Counted from the stretch's first letter, positions 33,516-41,833 are shown. The stretch: DNA of 64,000 nt from Streptomyces sp. TRM68416 (GCF_014596915.1 NZ_JACVWU010000012.1:186001-250000); one strand, 5' to 3'. Numbers and translations are program-made. The notes: generated from the sequence alone by a model not told the origin.

Positions 33516-34496
33516 TCAGGCCTGGTTGAGCACGTACACCGGCGCTCCGTCCGCCGCCGCCCCCTGCGAGCGGATGCAGGCATGCTTGCGCAGCAGCCGC
33601 AGGCACTCGTTCACCCGCTGCACGGTCAGCCCCGTACGCGCCGCGATCGCTTCGAGCGACTGCCGGAGTTCACCCTTCTCGACGAGAACCGGCGCGATGA
33701 CCACGGCCACCGTCCAGACGTCCTCCGTCACGGCCAACCTCCGCCGCCAGTCGGCCAGGACGGACTCCGTGGTGGGCTGCGCCGGGAAGTCGGCGGCGGG
33801 CGCCGGGCGGTCGAGGGCCAGGGCATCGAGCCGGTCCGCGATGCGCTCCATGGCCCGGGCGATGGTCTGCTGGACGGCAAGGGTGGCGCGCTGCATCTCC
33901 ACCATTTCCCGCTGTGCTTCTGCGATGTCCTGTTGCAGGGCGAGCGACTTGTGCTGCGCCTCGGCGAACTGCTCGTCCGCCCGGAGATTGCGCTCTTCGA
34001 GCCGGACAATGGCATCGGCGATCTGCTCCGGCATGGCGTAGGCGACGGGGCCGCCAGGCGCGGAGGGCTGCACCTCGGCTTCCGCGAGCCGGTACGAGCC
34101 GTACTGCTGGACGGCCTCGATCACCTCGGCGGCCCACTGCTTGAAGGGCAGACAGGAGGGCTTCGTACAGGCGTTGACGAGGAGGATCAGACCTTGGAGA
34201 GAGATGACGTTCAGGTCTCGACGCCACTCTCTACCTGCGGGAATGTCGAGACCGTAAGCTCCAGTTACGGTCTCAAGAATGTCTCGGTGCTCATCCGGGA
34301 CATGGTCGGCGAGAGCTTGCCGAGAGTTGGTGTGCCCCAACTGCTTGCACACATCCACCGCCGGAAACCAGTGCGCCCCGTCCGGCATGGTCAGCCGCCG
34401 GACGCGGGCCCCCGTCGCCGCGTACACGAAGTCGCCGATGTCGATCGCCTCGTGCTGTGTGGTCGGGTTGGGCTCGTGCTTGCTGGGTTCGATCAC
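33516..34496 (-). CDS. Orphan BRO-N domain (phage antirepressor-like) protein
   Basis: A 326-residue protein. The N-terminal BRO domain is at about 25-125, with WFPAVDVCKQLGHTNSRQAL and DLNVISLQGLILLVNACTKP. The middle is a long helical/coiled-coil segment (LEERNLRADEQFAEAQHKS to MERIADRLDAL). A winged-helix-like C-terminus follows (LRQSLEAIAARTGLTVQRVN). BRO-N proteins in phages act as antirepressors or DNA binders. No other phage gene is nearby. The GTG at 34496 has GGAGG 7-8 nt upstream; an in-frame ATG at 34547 lacks such a site. It may be a domesticated regulator. Confidence 0.82.
   Translation of the reverse strand: MIEPSKHEPNPTTQHEAIDIGDFVYAATGARVRRLTMPDGAHWFPAVDVCKQLGHTNSRQALADHVPDEHRDILETVTGAYGLDIPAGREWRRDLNVISLQGLILLVNACTKPSCLPFKQWAAEVIEAVQQYGSYRLAEAEVQPSAPGGPVAYAMPEQIADAIVRLEERNLRADEQFAEAQHKSLALQQDIAEAQREMVEMQRATLAVQQTIARAMERIADRLDALALDRPAPAADFPAQPTTESVLADWRRRLAVTEDVWTVAVVIAPVLVEKGELRQSLEAIAARTGLTVQRVNECLRLLRKHACIRSQGAAADGAPVYVLNQA
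34248..34274. other. 10-bp inverted repeat inside the BRO-N gene
   Basis: GAGACCGTAA (34248-34257) and TTACGGTCTC (34265-34274) are perfect inverted copies around a 7-nt loop in the coding sequence for ETVTGAYGLD. It could be an operator for the protein itself or a transcript hairpin. Codon constraint makes chance less likely but not excluded. Confidence 0.5.
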
Positions 34497-34517
34497 GTGA
34501 ACCACCTCCGCTGCGGA

Positions 34518-34548
34518 AGATAGAGCGGAGGAAATCGAATATGCCAAG
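34518..34548 (-). promoter_or_regulatory. Putative promoter of the BRO-N gene
   Basis: On the minus strand TTGGCA (34548-34543) and TATCTT (34523-34518) are separated by 19 bp, in a locally AT-rich region. The predicted transcript starts near 34511, leaving a short leader with GGAGG before the GTG at 34496. Confidence 0.4.
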
Positions 34549-34730
34549 TCACATAAGGATGTTCACGATTGCGAGGGAAGAGATCGCCATTTCTCCCACG
34601 CCGGACGCCGGACGCGTGTAGGGCAGACCCTGTCGCCGAATTCACGTGCGATTCATGGACTTGGGTGAGCCCTTGACGGCCATGAGGCCGAGCGGGTGGC
34701 CGTCGGTTTCCCCTCTCACATCCCACGACC

Positions 34731-34765
34731 AGGGGCCCACCGCGAAAACCCGCGGTGGGCCCCTT
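34731..34765 (-). terminator. Terminator of the first DD-peptidase gene
   Basis: GGGGCCCACCGCG and CGCGGTGGGCCCC form a perfect 13-bp stem with a short loop (AAAAC) between the DD-peptidase gene and the BRO gene promoter region. Confidence 0.8.
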
Positions 34766-34782
34766 CATGCTCGTGCCGTGGT

Positions 34783-35721
34783 TCAGTCCTGCTGGGCGCC
34801 TGCCGGGAGGGTGCGGAGGCGCATGGTGGTGGCCGTGGTCGTGCCGAAGGCGTAGTCCATCAGCTTTGCGGCGTCCGTGAAGCGGTTCGGGTCGTTGAGG
34901 AGGACGCCGATGACGGTCTTGCCGTCGCGGGTGGCGGAGAAGACCAGGCAGGGGCCGGAGGGGGTGTTGGTGCCCGTCTTCACGCCGGTGGCGCCGGTGT
35001 AGGAGCCCAGGAGCTGGTTGGTGTTGTACCAGGTGTAGGTGCGGGTGCCGCCGGTGCTGGTCGGCGCGGACTGCACGGTCTTGGGCTTCTTCACGACACC
35101 GCGGAACACCGAGTACTTCATCGCGCTCTGGGTGAGCTTGGCGAGGTCGCGCGGGGTCGTGTAGTTCGTGTTCTGCGTCGAGTTGCCGTCGAACGAGTCG
35201 AAGTGCGTGTTCGTCAGGCCGAGCGCCGCGGCCTTCTTGTTCATTTTGGCGACGAAGTTCTTGGTGCGGGCCGCGACCGTGGTGCCGGTGCCGAACTTGT
35301 CGGCCAGGGCCATCGCGGCGTCGCAGCCGGAGGGCAGCATCATCGCGTGCAGCAGCTGGCGGACGGAGACCTTGTCGCCGGTCTTCAGGTCCGCGGTGCT
35401 CGCGCCCACCTTGGTGACGTAGTCACGGTAGGCCTGCTTGATGGTGACCTTGGCGTCCAGGTTCACGTCCGGGATGGACAGCACGACCCGCGCCGTCATG
35501 ATCTTCGTCGTGCTGGCCATCGGCCGCTTGGTGTCGGCCGACTTGGCGAAGAGCTTGGCGCCCGTCGTGCCGTCGAGCATGAACGCACCCTTGGCACCGA
35601 CCGTGGGGGCGGCCGCCGCGTGGGCGGGGGCGGTCAGGGCGCCGCCCGCCAGCAGCGCGCCGGTGGTGACGACGACTGCTGCGGCTCTGCGGACACGTAC
35701 GCCCTTGATGCCGGTTATCAC
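34783..35721 (-). CDS. K15-type penicillin-binding DD-peptidase, copy 1
   Basis: A 312-residue exported serine DD-peptidase. Signal peptide 1-35 has the basic start KGVRVRR and ends at AHA. Catalytic motifs are S70-T-T-K73, S131-G-C133 and K248-T-G250. The SGC triad, in place of SGN, and the spacings of 61 and 178 residues equal those of the Streptomyces K15 DD-transpeptidase (Ser35, Ser96-Gly-Cys98, Lys213). It therefore likely performs DD-transpeptidation/carboxypeptidation in peptidoglycan maturation. It has a tandem paralogue upstream and its own terminator. Confidence 0.9.
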   Translation of the reverse strand: MITGIKGVRVRRAAAVVVTTGALLAGGALTAPAHAAAAPTVGAKGAFMLDGTTGAKLFAKSADTKRPMASTTKIMTARVVLSIPDVNLDAKVTIKQAYRDYVTKVGASTADLKTGDKVSVRQLLHAMMLPSGCDAAMALADKFGTGTTVAARTKNFVAKMNKKAAALGLTNTHFDSFDGNSTQNTNYTTPRDLAKLTQSAMKYSVFRGVVKKPKTVQSAPTSTGGTRTYTWYNTNQLLGSYTGATGVKTGTNTPSGPCLVFSATRDGKTVIGVLLNDPNRFTDAAKLMDYAFGTTTATTMRLRTLPAGAQQD

Positions 35722-35866
35722 TATGAACGCTCCCGATGGAGAGGGTGGCCGCCCTGGGCCATGACGAAGGGGGTGCTCACAGAAGACGCGGAAAGAGCGC
35801 CAACGGTTGTACGTCCAGGGGGAATTCGTCCACGGCGCGGTCGTTGTCGTCCCGGTGCGTCAACGA

Positions 35867-35900
35867 GGAGGGGGCCCGTACCGGTGCACGGGCCCCCTCC
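35867..35900 (-). terminator. Terminator of the second DD-peptidase gene
   Basis: GGAGGGGGCCCGT and ACGGGCCCCCTCC form a perfect 13-bp stem with an 8-nt loop between the two DD-peptidase genes. This indicates that they are separate transcripts. Confidence 0.8.
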
Positions 35901-35914
35901 TGTGCGCCCTCGCG

Positions 35915-36814
35915 TCAGGTGATCTTCGCGTAGCCGTAGTTGATGAGCTTCTTCACGTCCGCCGTGCGGTTCGCCGCCGAGGAGGAGGTGAGGACGGTGC
36001 CCATCACCGACTCGCCGTTGAGGGTGGCGGCGAAGACGAGGCAGTACTTGGAACTGGAACCGGAGCCGGTCTTGATGCCGAGCGTGCCGTTCCAGCCGAG
36101 CAGGGTGTTCGTGTTCTTCCAGGGCGCCATCGTGCGCGTGGAGCCGGACGACGTGATCGTCTTGGCCGTGTACGTCTTCTTCTTCACGATCGCCCGGAAC
36201 GTGGAGCTCTTCATCGTGCTGCGGGCGAGCAGCGTCAGGTCCTTCGGCGTGGAGTAGTTGGAGCCATTGCTTATGCCGTCGAACGAGTCGAAGCGCGTGT
36301 TCGTCATGCCGAGCTGCGCGGCCTTCTTGTTCATCTTGGCGATGAAGTTCTTCACGCGCGCGTTGACCGTGGTGCCGGTGCCGAACTTGTCGGCCAGCGC
36401 CATCGCGGCGTCACAGCCGGAGGGCAGCATCAGCCCGTGCAGCAGCTGGCGGACCGTGACCTTGTCGCCGACGATCAGCCGGGCCGAGGAGGCCCCCCTG
36501 GACACGATGTAGTCGCTGTACGCCTTCTTGATCGTGACCTTGGCGTCCAGGTTCAGGTTCGACTGCGTGAGCACGACCTTGGCGGTCATGATCTTCGTGG
36601 TGGAGGCGGTGAGGCGCTTGGTGTTGGGGGACTTGTAGTAGAGCGTCTTGCCGGTGGCGCCGTTCATCAGGTAAGCGCCCTTGGCGGTGACGGTGGGCTT
36701 GGTGAGAGCCTGCGCCGGTGCCGCGGTGAGAACTCCGGTGGAGAGCATCGCGCCTGCCGTGACGGCGACGGCCGCGGCTCTGCGGACACGGAAGCCCTTG
36801 GTGGCGGTAATCAC
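35915..36814 (-). CDS. K15-type penicillin-binding DD-peptidase, copy 2
   Basis: A 299-residue paralogue of the adjacent gene. The signal peptide 1-36 ends near AQA. Motifs are S71-T-T-K74, S132-G-C134 and K248-T-G250. The signal-peptide and SGC regions are very similar between the copies (DKFGTGTTV, FDSFDG), while the C-terminal thirds diverge. This fits a tandem duplication with later specialisation. A perfect 10-bp inverted repeat sits 33 bp upstream of the start, so regulation may differ from copy 1. Confidence 0.9.
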   Translation of the reverse strand: MITATKGFRVRRAAAVAVTAGAMLSTGVLTAAPAQALTKPTVTAKGAYLMNGATGKTLYYKSPNTKRLTASTTKIMTAKVVLTQSNLNLDAKVTIKKAYSDYIVSRGASSARLIVGDKVTVRQLLHGLMLPSGCDAAMALADKFGTGTTVNARVKNFIAKMNKKAAQLGMTNTRFDSFDGISNGSNYSTPKDLTLLARSTMKSSTFRAIVKKKTYTAKTITSSGSTRTMAPWKNTNTLLGWNGTLGIKTGSGSSSKYCLVFAATLNGESVMGTVLTSSSAANRTADVKKLINYGYAKIT

Positions 36815-36846
36815 TGAAATACCCCGATTTATGTCGAAAACCCCTG

Positions 36847-36887
36847 ATGTGCGGCCGAATTGAAGGTGGAACAGCTAGGCCGCACAT
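36847..36887. promoter_or_regulatory. 10-bp inverted repeat upstream of the second DD-peptidase
   Basis: ATGTGCGGCC (36847-36856) and GGCCGCACAT (36878-36887) are perfect inverted copies with a 21-nt spacer containing GAAGGTGGAACAGC. Operator for a dimeric regulator or leader hairpin. The remaining gap up to 37035 contains GC-rich CCGGGTCNGC-type imperfect repeats (36945-37005) and no gene. Confidence 0.5.
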
Positions 36888-37023
36888 GTGTGACACGTGA
36901 TTAGCACAAAAGGTTGTGTGATCGCTGGGGTGGAAAAAGAGGGCGGCCCTCCGGGTCGGCTTCCTGGGCCGGCCTCCGGGTCCGCATCCTGGACGGCGCT
37001 CCGGCATGCGTCCCTGTTGTATC

Positions 37024-37029
37024 TAAGAT
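37024..37029 (+). promoter_or_regulatory. -10 element of a leaderless GntR-MFS transcript
   Basis: TAAGAT, within TTGTATCTAAGATGTGCGC, ends 6 nt before the ATG at 37036. This spacing predicts a leaderless mRNA beginning at or next to the start codon. No convincing -35 is visible. Confidence 0.5.
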
Positions 37030-37035
37030 GTGCGC

Positions 37036-37722
37036 ATGCCGTCTGCCCCGCCCACCTCCGCCTCCGCCCCCTCCACCGCCCCCGTCAAGCAGCCCCCCGC
37101 CGCCGAGCGCGTCTACGGCCACGTCAAACAGGGCGTCCTGGACCGCCGCTACGAGGGCGGCACCCTGCTCACCGAGGGCGAGCTGGCCGAGGCCGTCGGG
37201 GTCTCCCGCACCCCGGTGCGCGAGGCGCTGCTGCGGCTTGAGGCGGAGGGGCTGATCAAGCTCTACCCGAAGAAGGGCGCCCTGGTCCTGCCGGTGTCCG
37301 CGCAGGAGATCGCCGACGTCGTGGAGACCCGGCTGCTGGTCGAGGAGCACGCCGCCCGCAAGGCCGTACCCGCCCCGCCCGCCCTCGTCGAACGCCTGGA
37401 GCGGCTGCTCGCGCGGCAGAAGGAGGAGGCGGCCCGGGGCGACCTCGCCGCGGCCGCCGTCACCGACCGCTGCTTCCACGCCGAGATCGTCCGCAATGGC
37501 GGCAACGAGATCCTCTCCCGGCTCTACGACCAGCTCCGCGACCGGCAGTTGCGGATGGGCGTCGCCATCATGCACGCCCACCCCGACCGCGTCGCCAAGA
37601 ACGTCCACGAGCACGAGGAGATCCTCGACGCGCTGCGCTCGGGGGACGCGGAGGCCGCCGTAGGCCTTGTCCACCGGCACATCGGGTGGTTCTCGCACCT
37701 GGCGCGGGGTGAGGTCCGGTGA
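37036..37722 (+). CDS. GntR family (FadR-type) regulator
   Basis: A 228-residue protein: N-terminal winged helix-turn-helix (LLTEGELAEAVGVSRTPVRE then ALLRLEAEGLIKL) and a C-terminal FCD ligand domain (VVETRLLVEEHAARKA, HAEIVRNGGNEIL). FCD-GntR proteins sense organic acids and related metabolites. The stop overlaps the MFS start (GTGA), so it likely controls that transporter and itself. The ATG at 37036 has no ribosome site; the promoter suggests leaderless translation. Confidence 0.9.
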   Translation: MPSAPPTSASAPSTAPVKQPPAAERVYGHVKQGVLDRRYEGGTLLTEGELAEAVGVSRTPVREALLRLEAEGLIKLYPKKGALVLPVSAQEIADVVETRLLVEEHAARKAVPAPPALVERLERLLARQKEEAARGDLAAAAVTDRCFHAEIVRNGGNEILSRLYDQLRDRQLRMGVAIMHAHPDRVAKNVHEHEEILDALRSGDAEAAVGLVHRHIGWFSHLARGEVR

Positions 37723-39008
37723 CCGCGCTGCCGGGAGACCCTCCGGGCGGGCGGCGCGCGCTCGCCGTCTGGGGCATCGGCGTCTCGGTCTACTTCGTCG
37801 CCGTCATCTTCCGTACCTCGCTCGGCGTGGCCGGTCTCGACGCCGCCGACCGCTTCCACGTCAACGCCTCCGCGCTGTCCACCTTCTCCATCCTCCAACT
37901 CCTCGTCTACGCGGGCATGCAGATACCCGTGGGCCTGCTGGTCGACCGGCTCGGCACCAAGAAGGTGCTCGGCCTCGGGGTCGTGCTGCTCACCGCCGGC
38001 CAGCTCGGCTTCGCCTTCTCCCCCACGTACGGCATGGCCCTCGCCTCCCGGGCGCTGCTCGGCTGCGGCGACGCGATGACGTTCATCAGCGTGCTGCGGC
38101 TGGGCTCCCGCTGGTTCCCGGCCCGGCGCGGGCCGCTGATCGCCCAGCTCGCCGGTCTCGCCGGCATGGCGGGCAACCTGGTCTCCACGCTCGTCCTGGC
38201 CAGGCTGCTGCACGGCGTCGGCTGGACGGCGGCCTTCGCGGGCAGCGCACTGGCCGGCGCGCTCGTCTTCGTCCTGCTCGTGCTGTTCCTCAAGGACCAC
38301 CCCGAGGGCCACGCGCCGGAGCCCGTCCCGCACCAGGGCGTGGCCTACGTACGCCGCCAGATCGCCGCCTCCTGGCGGGAACCGGGCACCCGGCTCGGCC
38401 TGTGGGTGCACTTCACCACCCAGTTCCCGGCCATGGTGTTCCTGCTGCTGTGGGGCCTGCCCTTCCTGGTCGAGGCCCAGGGCCTGTCCCGCGCCACGGC
38501 CGGCGAACTGCTCACCCTCGTCGTCCTGTCCAACATGGTGATCGGCCTGGTCTACGGCCAGATCGTCGCCCGGCACCACGGCGCGCGCCTGCCGCTGGCG
38601 CTGGGCACGGTCGGAGCGACCGCGCTGCTGTGGGCCTCGACGCTCGCCTATCCCGCCGACCGCGCGCCCATGTGGCTGCTGATCGTGCTGTGCGCGGTGC
38701 TCGGCGCGTGCGGGCCGGCGTCGATGCTGGGCTTCGACTTCGCCCGCCCGGCCAACCCGCCCGAGCGCCAGGGCACCGCCTCCGGCATCACGAACATGGG
38801 CGGCTTCGTCGCCTCCATGACGACGCTCTTCGCCATCGGTGTGCTGCTGGACGCCACCGGCGACAACTACTCGATCGCCTTCTCGGCCGTGTTCGTGCTC
38901 CAGGCCCTGGGTGTCAGCCAGATCCTGCGCCTGCGCGGACGCGCGGCCCGCCGGGAGCGGGAGCGGCTGGTGGCGAGCCGGGTGGAGACGGTGCACGTCC
39001 CGGCGTGA
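37719..39008 (+). CDS. MFS transporter
   Basis: A 429-residue major facilitator protein with about 12 hydrophobic segments. The loop DRLGTKKVLGLG after TM2 is the MFS motif A region (GxLaDrxGrkx). The second half has a similar topology, with MFS-type glycines in ITNMGGFVASMTTLFAI. It is a probable proton symporter or exporter of a metabolite sensed by the GntR protein encoded just upstream. The coupled GTG start at 37719 is supported by the overlap. The substrate is unknown. Confidence 0.88.
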   Translation: MTALPGDPPGGRRALAVWGIGVSVYFVAVIFRTSLGVAGLDAADRFHVNASALSTFSILQLLVYAGMQIPVGLLVDRLGTKKVLGLGVVLLTAGQLGFAFSPTYGMALASRALLGCGDAMTFISVLRLGSRWFPARRGPLIAQLAGLAGMAGNLVSTLVLARLLHGVGWTAAFAGSALAGALVFVLLVLFLKDHPEGHAPEPVPHQGVAYVRRQIAASWREPGTRLGLWVHFTTQFPAMVFLLLWGLPFLVEAQGLSRATAGELLTLVVLSNMVIGLVYGQIVARHHGARLPLALGTVGATALLWASTLAYPADRAPMWLLIVLCAVLGACGPASMLGFDFARPANPPERQGTASGITNMGGFVASMTTLFAIGVLLDATGDNYSIAFSAVFVLQALGVSQILRLRGRAARRERERLVASRVETVHVPA

Positions 39009-39018
39009 GCCCTCCTGG

Positions 39019-39795
39019 TCAGCGGACGGGCACGAGCGTGAGGTAGGCGAAGCCCAGCACGCCGCGGTAGGCCATCCACCGGGCGCGGTGCCCGTCGAGG
39101 CGCTCGCGGGTCTCGGCGGCGAGCGGATGGTCGCCGTTGCCGGCCAGCCACACCTCCGCGTCCGCTTGGTACGCCGACTCGAACGCCTCCCACTCGTCGA
39201 GGCTCGCCGTCTCCGTCCACTCGGGCCGGAAACCGGCCGCTACGGCGAGATCGACGAGGCCCGCGAGGTCGTGCAGTTCCTCGGCGGCGGCGCCGGGCCA
39301 CATGCCGGACAGCTCGGCCGGGGTCGGAGGCCGCTGCCAGATGCCCTCGCCGAACAGGACACGGCCGCCGTCGGTGACCAGGCCACGCAGGGTGCACAGC
39401 GCCTCGGAGGTGTGGTGGGGCGGGGCGGCCGGGGACAGGGCGTGGCTGGAGCCGAGGCAGAGGACCAGGTCGGCGGGGCCGTGCGCGGTGCCGCGCGCCG
39501 ACTCCTCCCGGAACTCCGCCCGCCCCGCGAGCCCGCGCGCCTCGGCCGCCCGACGGCCCCGGTCCAGGTCCTCGGCGTTGACGTCGACACCGATGCCCTT
39601 CGCCCCGGGTACGGCGGCCAGGACCCGCAGCATCAGCTCGCCCCAGCCGCAGCCGAGGTCGAGGACGGTCCCCGGGCCGGTCCCCGCGAGCCGCCGGACC
39701 AGGTTGTCGGCCCGTGCCTCGGAGAGCGGTCCGTGAAAGGTCAGACGGGTCAGGCGGGGCGGCCCTTCGTTCTTCGCATCGGTCACGGCAGGCAC
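39019..39795 (-). CDS. SAM-dependent methyltransferase
   Basis: A 258-residue class I methyltransferase. Motif I, VLDLGCGWGELMLRVL, and an acidic residue after motif II (GIGVDVNAEDL) are visible. The C-terminal half has GRVLFGEGIWQRPP. The substrate cannot be told. It converges with the MFS gene 11 bp away; a 65-bp gap separates it from the mycothiol-dependent enzyme gene, which runs in the same direction. Confidence 0.82.
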   Translation of the reverse strand: MPAVTDAKNEGPPRLTRLTFHGPLSEARADNLVRRLAGTGPGTVLDLGCGWGELMLRVLAAVPGAKGIGVDVNAEDLDRGRRAAEARGLAGRAEFREESARGTAHGPADLVLCLGSSHALSPAAPPHHTSEALCTLRGLVTDGGRVLFGEGIWQRPPTPAELSGMWPGAAAEELHDLAGLVDLAVAAGFRPEWTETASLDEWEAFESAYQADAEVWLAGNGDHPLAAETRERLDGHRARWMAYRGVLGFAYLTLVPVR

Positions 39796-39860
39796 GCTAG
39801 GTGCGAACGAGGTTGCCCGGACACCGAATTACCGGGGCCGAGGCCGGGACCGCGGTCGCG

Positions 39861-40685
39861 CTACGGCGTCACCGTGAAGTTCCGCAGGATCGCCGACGTC
39901 AGCGCCGGGTCTCCCTCCGTCTTCACCCGGTCCGCCACCGCATCCGGGGTCACCCGGCCGCAGGCCAGGCGGACGAAGGTCTCCCAGTCGAGGGTGAGGG
40001 TGGCGGCGGGGCCGAGGGCGGGGGCCGTCTCCACGGTGCCGCGGCCCTGGATGTCTATGCGGATCGTGCGCAGGAACTCGACCGGGCCGTGGACGTCCAG
40101 CACGATCGCCGAACTGCGCGGGGCGTTCGCCCTGTTCGCGATGGTGTCGGGGAGGGCGGCCAGCAGCACGTCCCGCGCGATGTGCGCGCCCGGCGAGTCG
40201 AGGTTGCCGGGGCGGCCGAGGGCGGCGCGCAGGTCCTGCTCGTGGACCCACACGTCGAAGGCGTGACCGCGCATGGCCTCTTCGAGGGTCTGCTCGGTGC
40301 CCAGCGGGCCGCGCACCTTCGTGCCCGGGGCCCGCGACTCGTTGCGCAGCTGGCGGTTGCGCCGGATGATCGTGTACTCCAGCTCGGAGGTCATCTCCGG
40401 TGCCGTGTGGTGGCGGCGGACGTCGACCTGCATCTCCATGTAGCGCTGGTGGTCGTTGGTGACGTGGAAGAGGTCGCGCGGGAGCGTGTGGATGGGGCGG
40501 GGGTCGCCGAGCATCTCGCTGTCCAGGCCGATGACATGGGAGACCACATCGCGGACCGACCAGCCGGGGCACGGCGTACGCCGGTTCCACTCTCCCTCCA
40601 CGAGCGGCTGCACCAGCTCGGATATCGCTTCGATGGAGTGGGTCCAGGCGTCGGCGTAGGGCTGGAGGGTGGGATGCAGACTCAC
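39861..40685 (-). CDS. Maleylpyruvate isomerase family (mycothiol-dependent) protein
   Basis: A 274-residue DinB/MDMPI-like protein: the start (ISELVQPLVEGEWNRRTPCP then GWSVRDVVSHVIG) contains the metal-binding His pattern, and the C-terminal MDMPI domain is present (TLTLDWETFVRLACGRV). Family members use mycothiol, the actinobacterial thiol, as cofactor; maleylpyruvate isomerisation is one example. The actual substrate here is unknown and no ring-cleavage operon is adjacent. Divergent from the nitrilase with 156 bp between. Confidence 0.82.
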   Translation of the reverse strand: MSLHPTLQPYADAWTHSIEAISELVQPLVEGEWNRRTPCPGWSVRDVVSHVIGLDSEMLGDPRPIHTLPRDLFHVTNDHQRYMEMQVDVRRHHTAPEMTSELEYTIIRRNRQLRNESRAPGTKVRGPLGTEQTLEEAMRGHAFDVWVHEQDLRAALGRPGNLDSPGAHIARDVLLAALPDTIANRANAPRSSAIVLDVHGPVEFLRTIRIDIQGRGTVETAPALGPAATLTLDWETFVRLACGRVTPDAVADRVKTEGDPALTSAILRNFTVTP

Positions 40686-40841
40686 GGAACGGGACCCCTC
40701 GGCGGTCGGTACACGGGCGGTGGCTGCTGTCGGCGGGTGTCTTGAACCGCTAAGTTACGCTGCTGCGAGGCACCCCGGCAGTGCTTTCGTGTGACGATCG
40801 TAGGCCCGTGTTGACGGCTCGAATGCCAGGACGGTGGTAGT

Positions 40842-41654
40842 GTGCGCGCCTCGTTGATCCAAATCGCTGTAGACGAGGGTGAATCGGTCGAATCGCGCCG
40901 GGTGCGGGTCGCTTCGCTGGTGCGCGCGCAGGGGGGTCGTGCGCAGGGGGGTGGCGCCGACCTCGTCGTCCTGCCGGAGCTGTGGACCACCGGTGCCTTC
41001 GCCTACGAGGAGTTCGGGCGGGAGGCCGAGCCGCTCGAAGGGCCCACGTACGAGGTGATGGCCAAGGCGGCGAGTGACGCGGGCGTGTGGCTGCACGCGG
41101 GGTCGATTCCGGAGCGGGATCCGGACGGGCCGCTGTACAACACCTCCCTTGTCTTCTCCCCTTCCGGTGAGCTGGCCGCCGCCTACCGCAAGATCCATCG
41201 CTTCGGCTTCGACAAGGGCGAGGCCGTGCTGATGGGGGCGGGGCGGGAGCTGGTGACGGTCCGTCTGCCGGAGACGGTGCTGGGGGTGGCCACCTGTTAC
41301 GACCTCCGTTTCCCTGAACTCTTCCGTGGGCTTGTCGATGCCGGGGCCGAGACCCTGGTCGTCCCGGCGGGGTGGCCGGAGCGGCGGCGCGGGCACTGGA
41401 CGCTGCTGGCTCGGGCGCGGGCGGTGGAGAACCAGGCGTTCGTGCTTGCGTGTGGAACGGCCGGGACCCATGCGGGAGTTCCGCAGGCCGGTCACTCGAT
41501 CGTGGTGGATCCGTGGGGCGAGGTGCTGGCGGAGGCCGGTGCGGGCGAGGAGATCCTCACGGTGGATTTCGACCCCGGGAAGGTCGGGGTGACGCGGGAA
41601 CAGTTCCCCGCGCTGAAGGACCGCGTCCTTGGCCTGGAGCCGCCTCGCCGCTGA
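40842..41654 (+). CDS. Nitrilase/omega-amidase family carbon-nitrogen hydrolase
   Basis: A 270-residue nitrilase-fold hydrolase with the Glu-Lys-Cys triad at E46 (VVLPELW), K117 (YRKIHRFG) and C152 (VATCYDLRFPE). It resembles Nit/omega-amidase-type enzymes hydrolysing amides of dicarboxylates or deaminated glutathione. GTG at 40842 gives the family N-terminus MRASLIQIAVDE. A -35-like TTGACG lies at 40811, but TAGTGT at 40838 is too close to be a normal -10 for this start. Confidence 0.88.
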   Translation: MRASLIQIAVDEGESVESRRVRVASLVRAQGGRAQGGGADLVVLPELWTTGAFAYEEFGREAEPLEGPTYEVMAKAASDAGVWLHAGSIPERDPDGPLYNTSLVFSPSGELAAAYRKIHRFGFDKGEAVLMGAGRELVTVRLPETVLGVATCYDLRFPELFRGLVDAGAETLVVPAGWPERRRGHWTLLARARAVENQAFVLACGTAGTHAGVPQAGHSIVVDPWGEVLAEAGAGEEILTVDFDPGKVGVTREQFPALKDRVLGLEPPRR

Positions 41655-41675
41655 CCGGTCGCCCGGCGCTGCGGT

Positions 41676-41830
41676 GGCCGGGGGCGGGTCGCGCAGCCCG
41701 GCGCTACCGGGGTGCCGCCTGCGCCCACCCGTGCCGCCCCGGGCGGCACTCTGCCCGCAGGCTGGACGGCGTGAGGCAGCACCGCCTGCCAGGGTGGGCG
41801 CCGCCCCGGGCGGCACGCATGCCCGCAGGC
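41676..41830. repeat. Intergenic repeat shared with 22021-22133
   Basis: Matches the block after the quinone oxidoreductase, including GGGGTGCCGCCTGCGCCCAC and GCGGCACGCATGCCCGCAGG. Its own partially inverted halves (GTGCCGCC with GGCGGCAC) could form a long imperfect hairpin. Both copies follow a rightward gene by only 10-40 bp. Confidence 0.6.
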
Positions 41831-41833
41831 TGA

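Noticed and set aside
34486-34503. GGTTCGATCACGTGAACC as a further parS site
   Set aside because: It shares the CACGTG centre, but differs from the 14-bp parS at four positions in either orientation. It overlaps the BRO-N start codon and is more likely an operator or chance palindrome.
36945-37005. CCGGGTCNGC imperfect repeats upstream of the GntR gene as an operator
   Set aside because: The units are irregular and within general GC-rich drift; no symmetric element is present.
40811-40843. TTGACG and TAGTGT as promoter for the nitrilase
   Set aside because: The spacing is 21 bp and the -10 overlaps the GTG start codon, so it cannot serve the start chosen.
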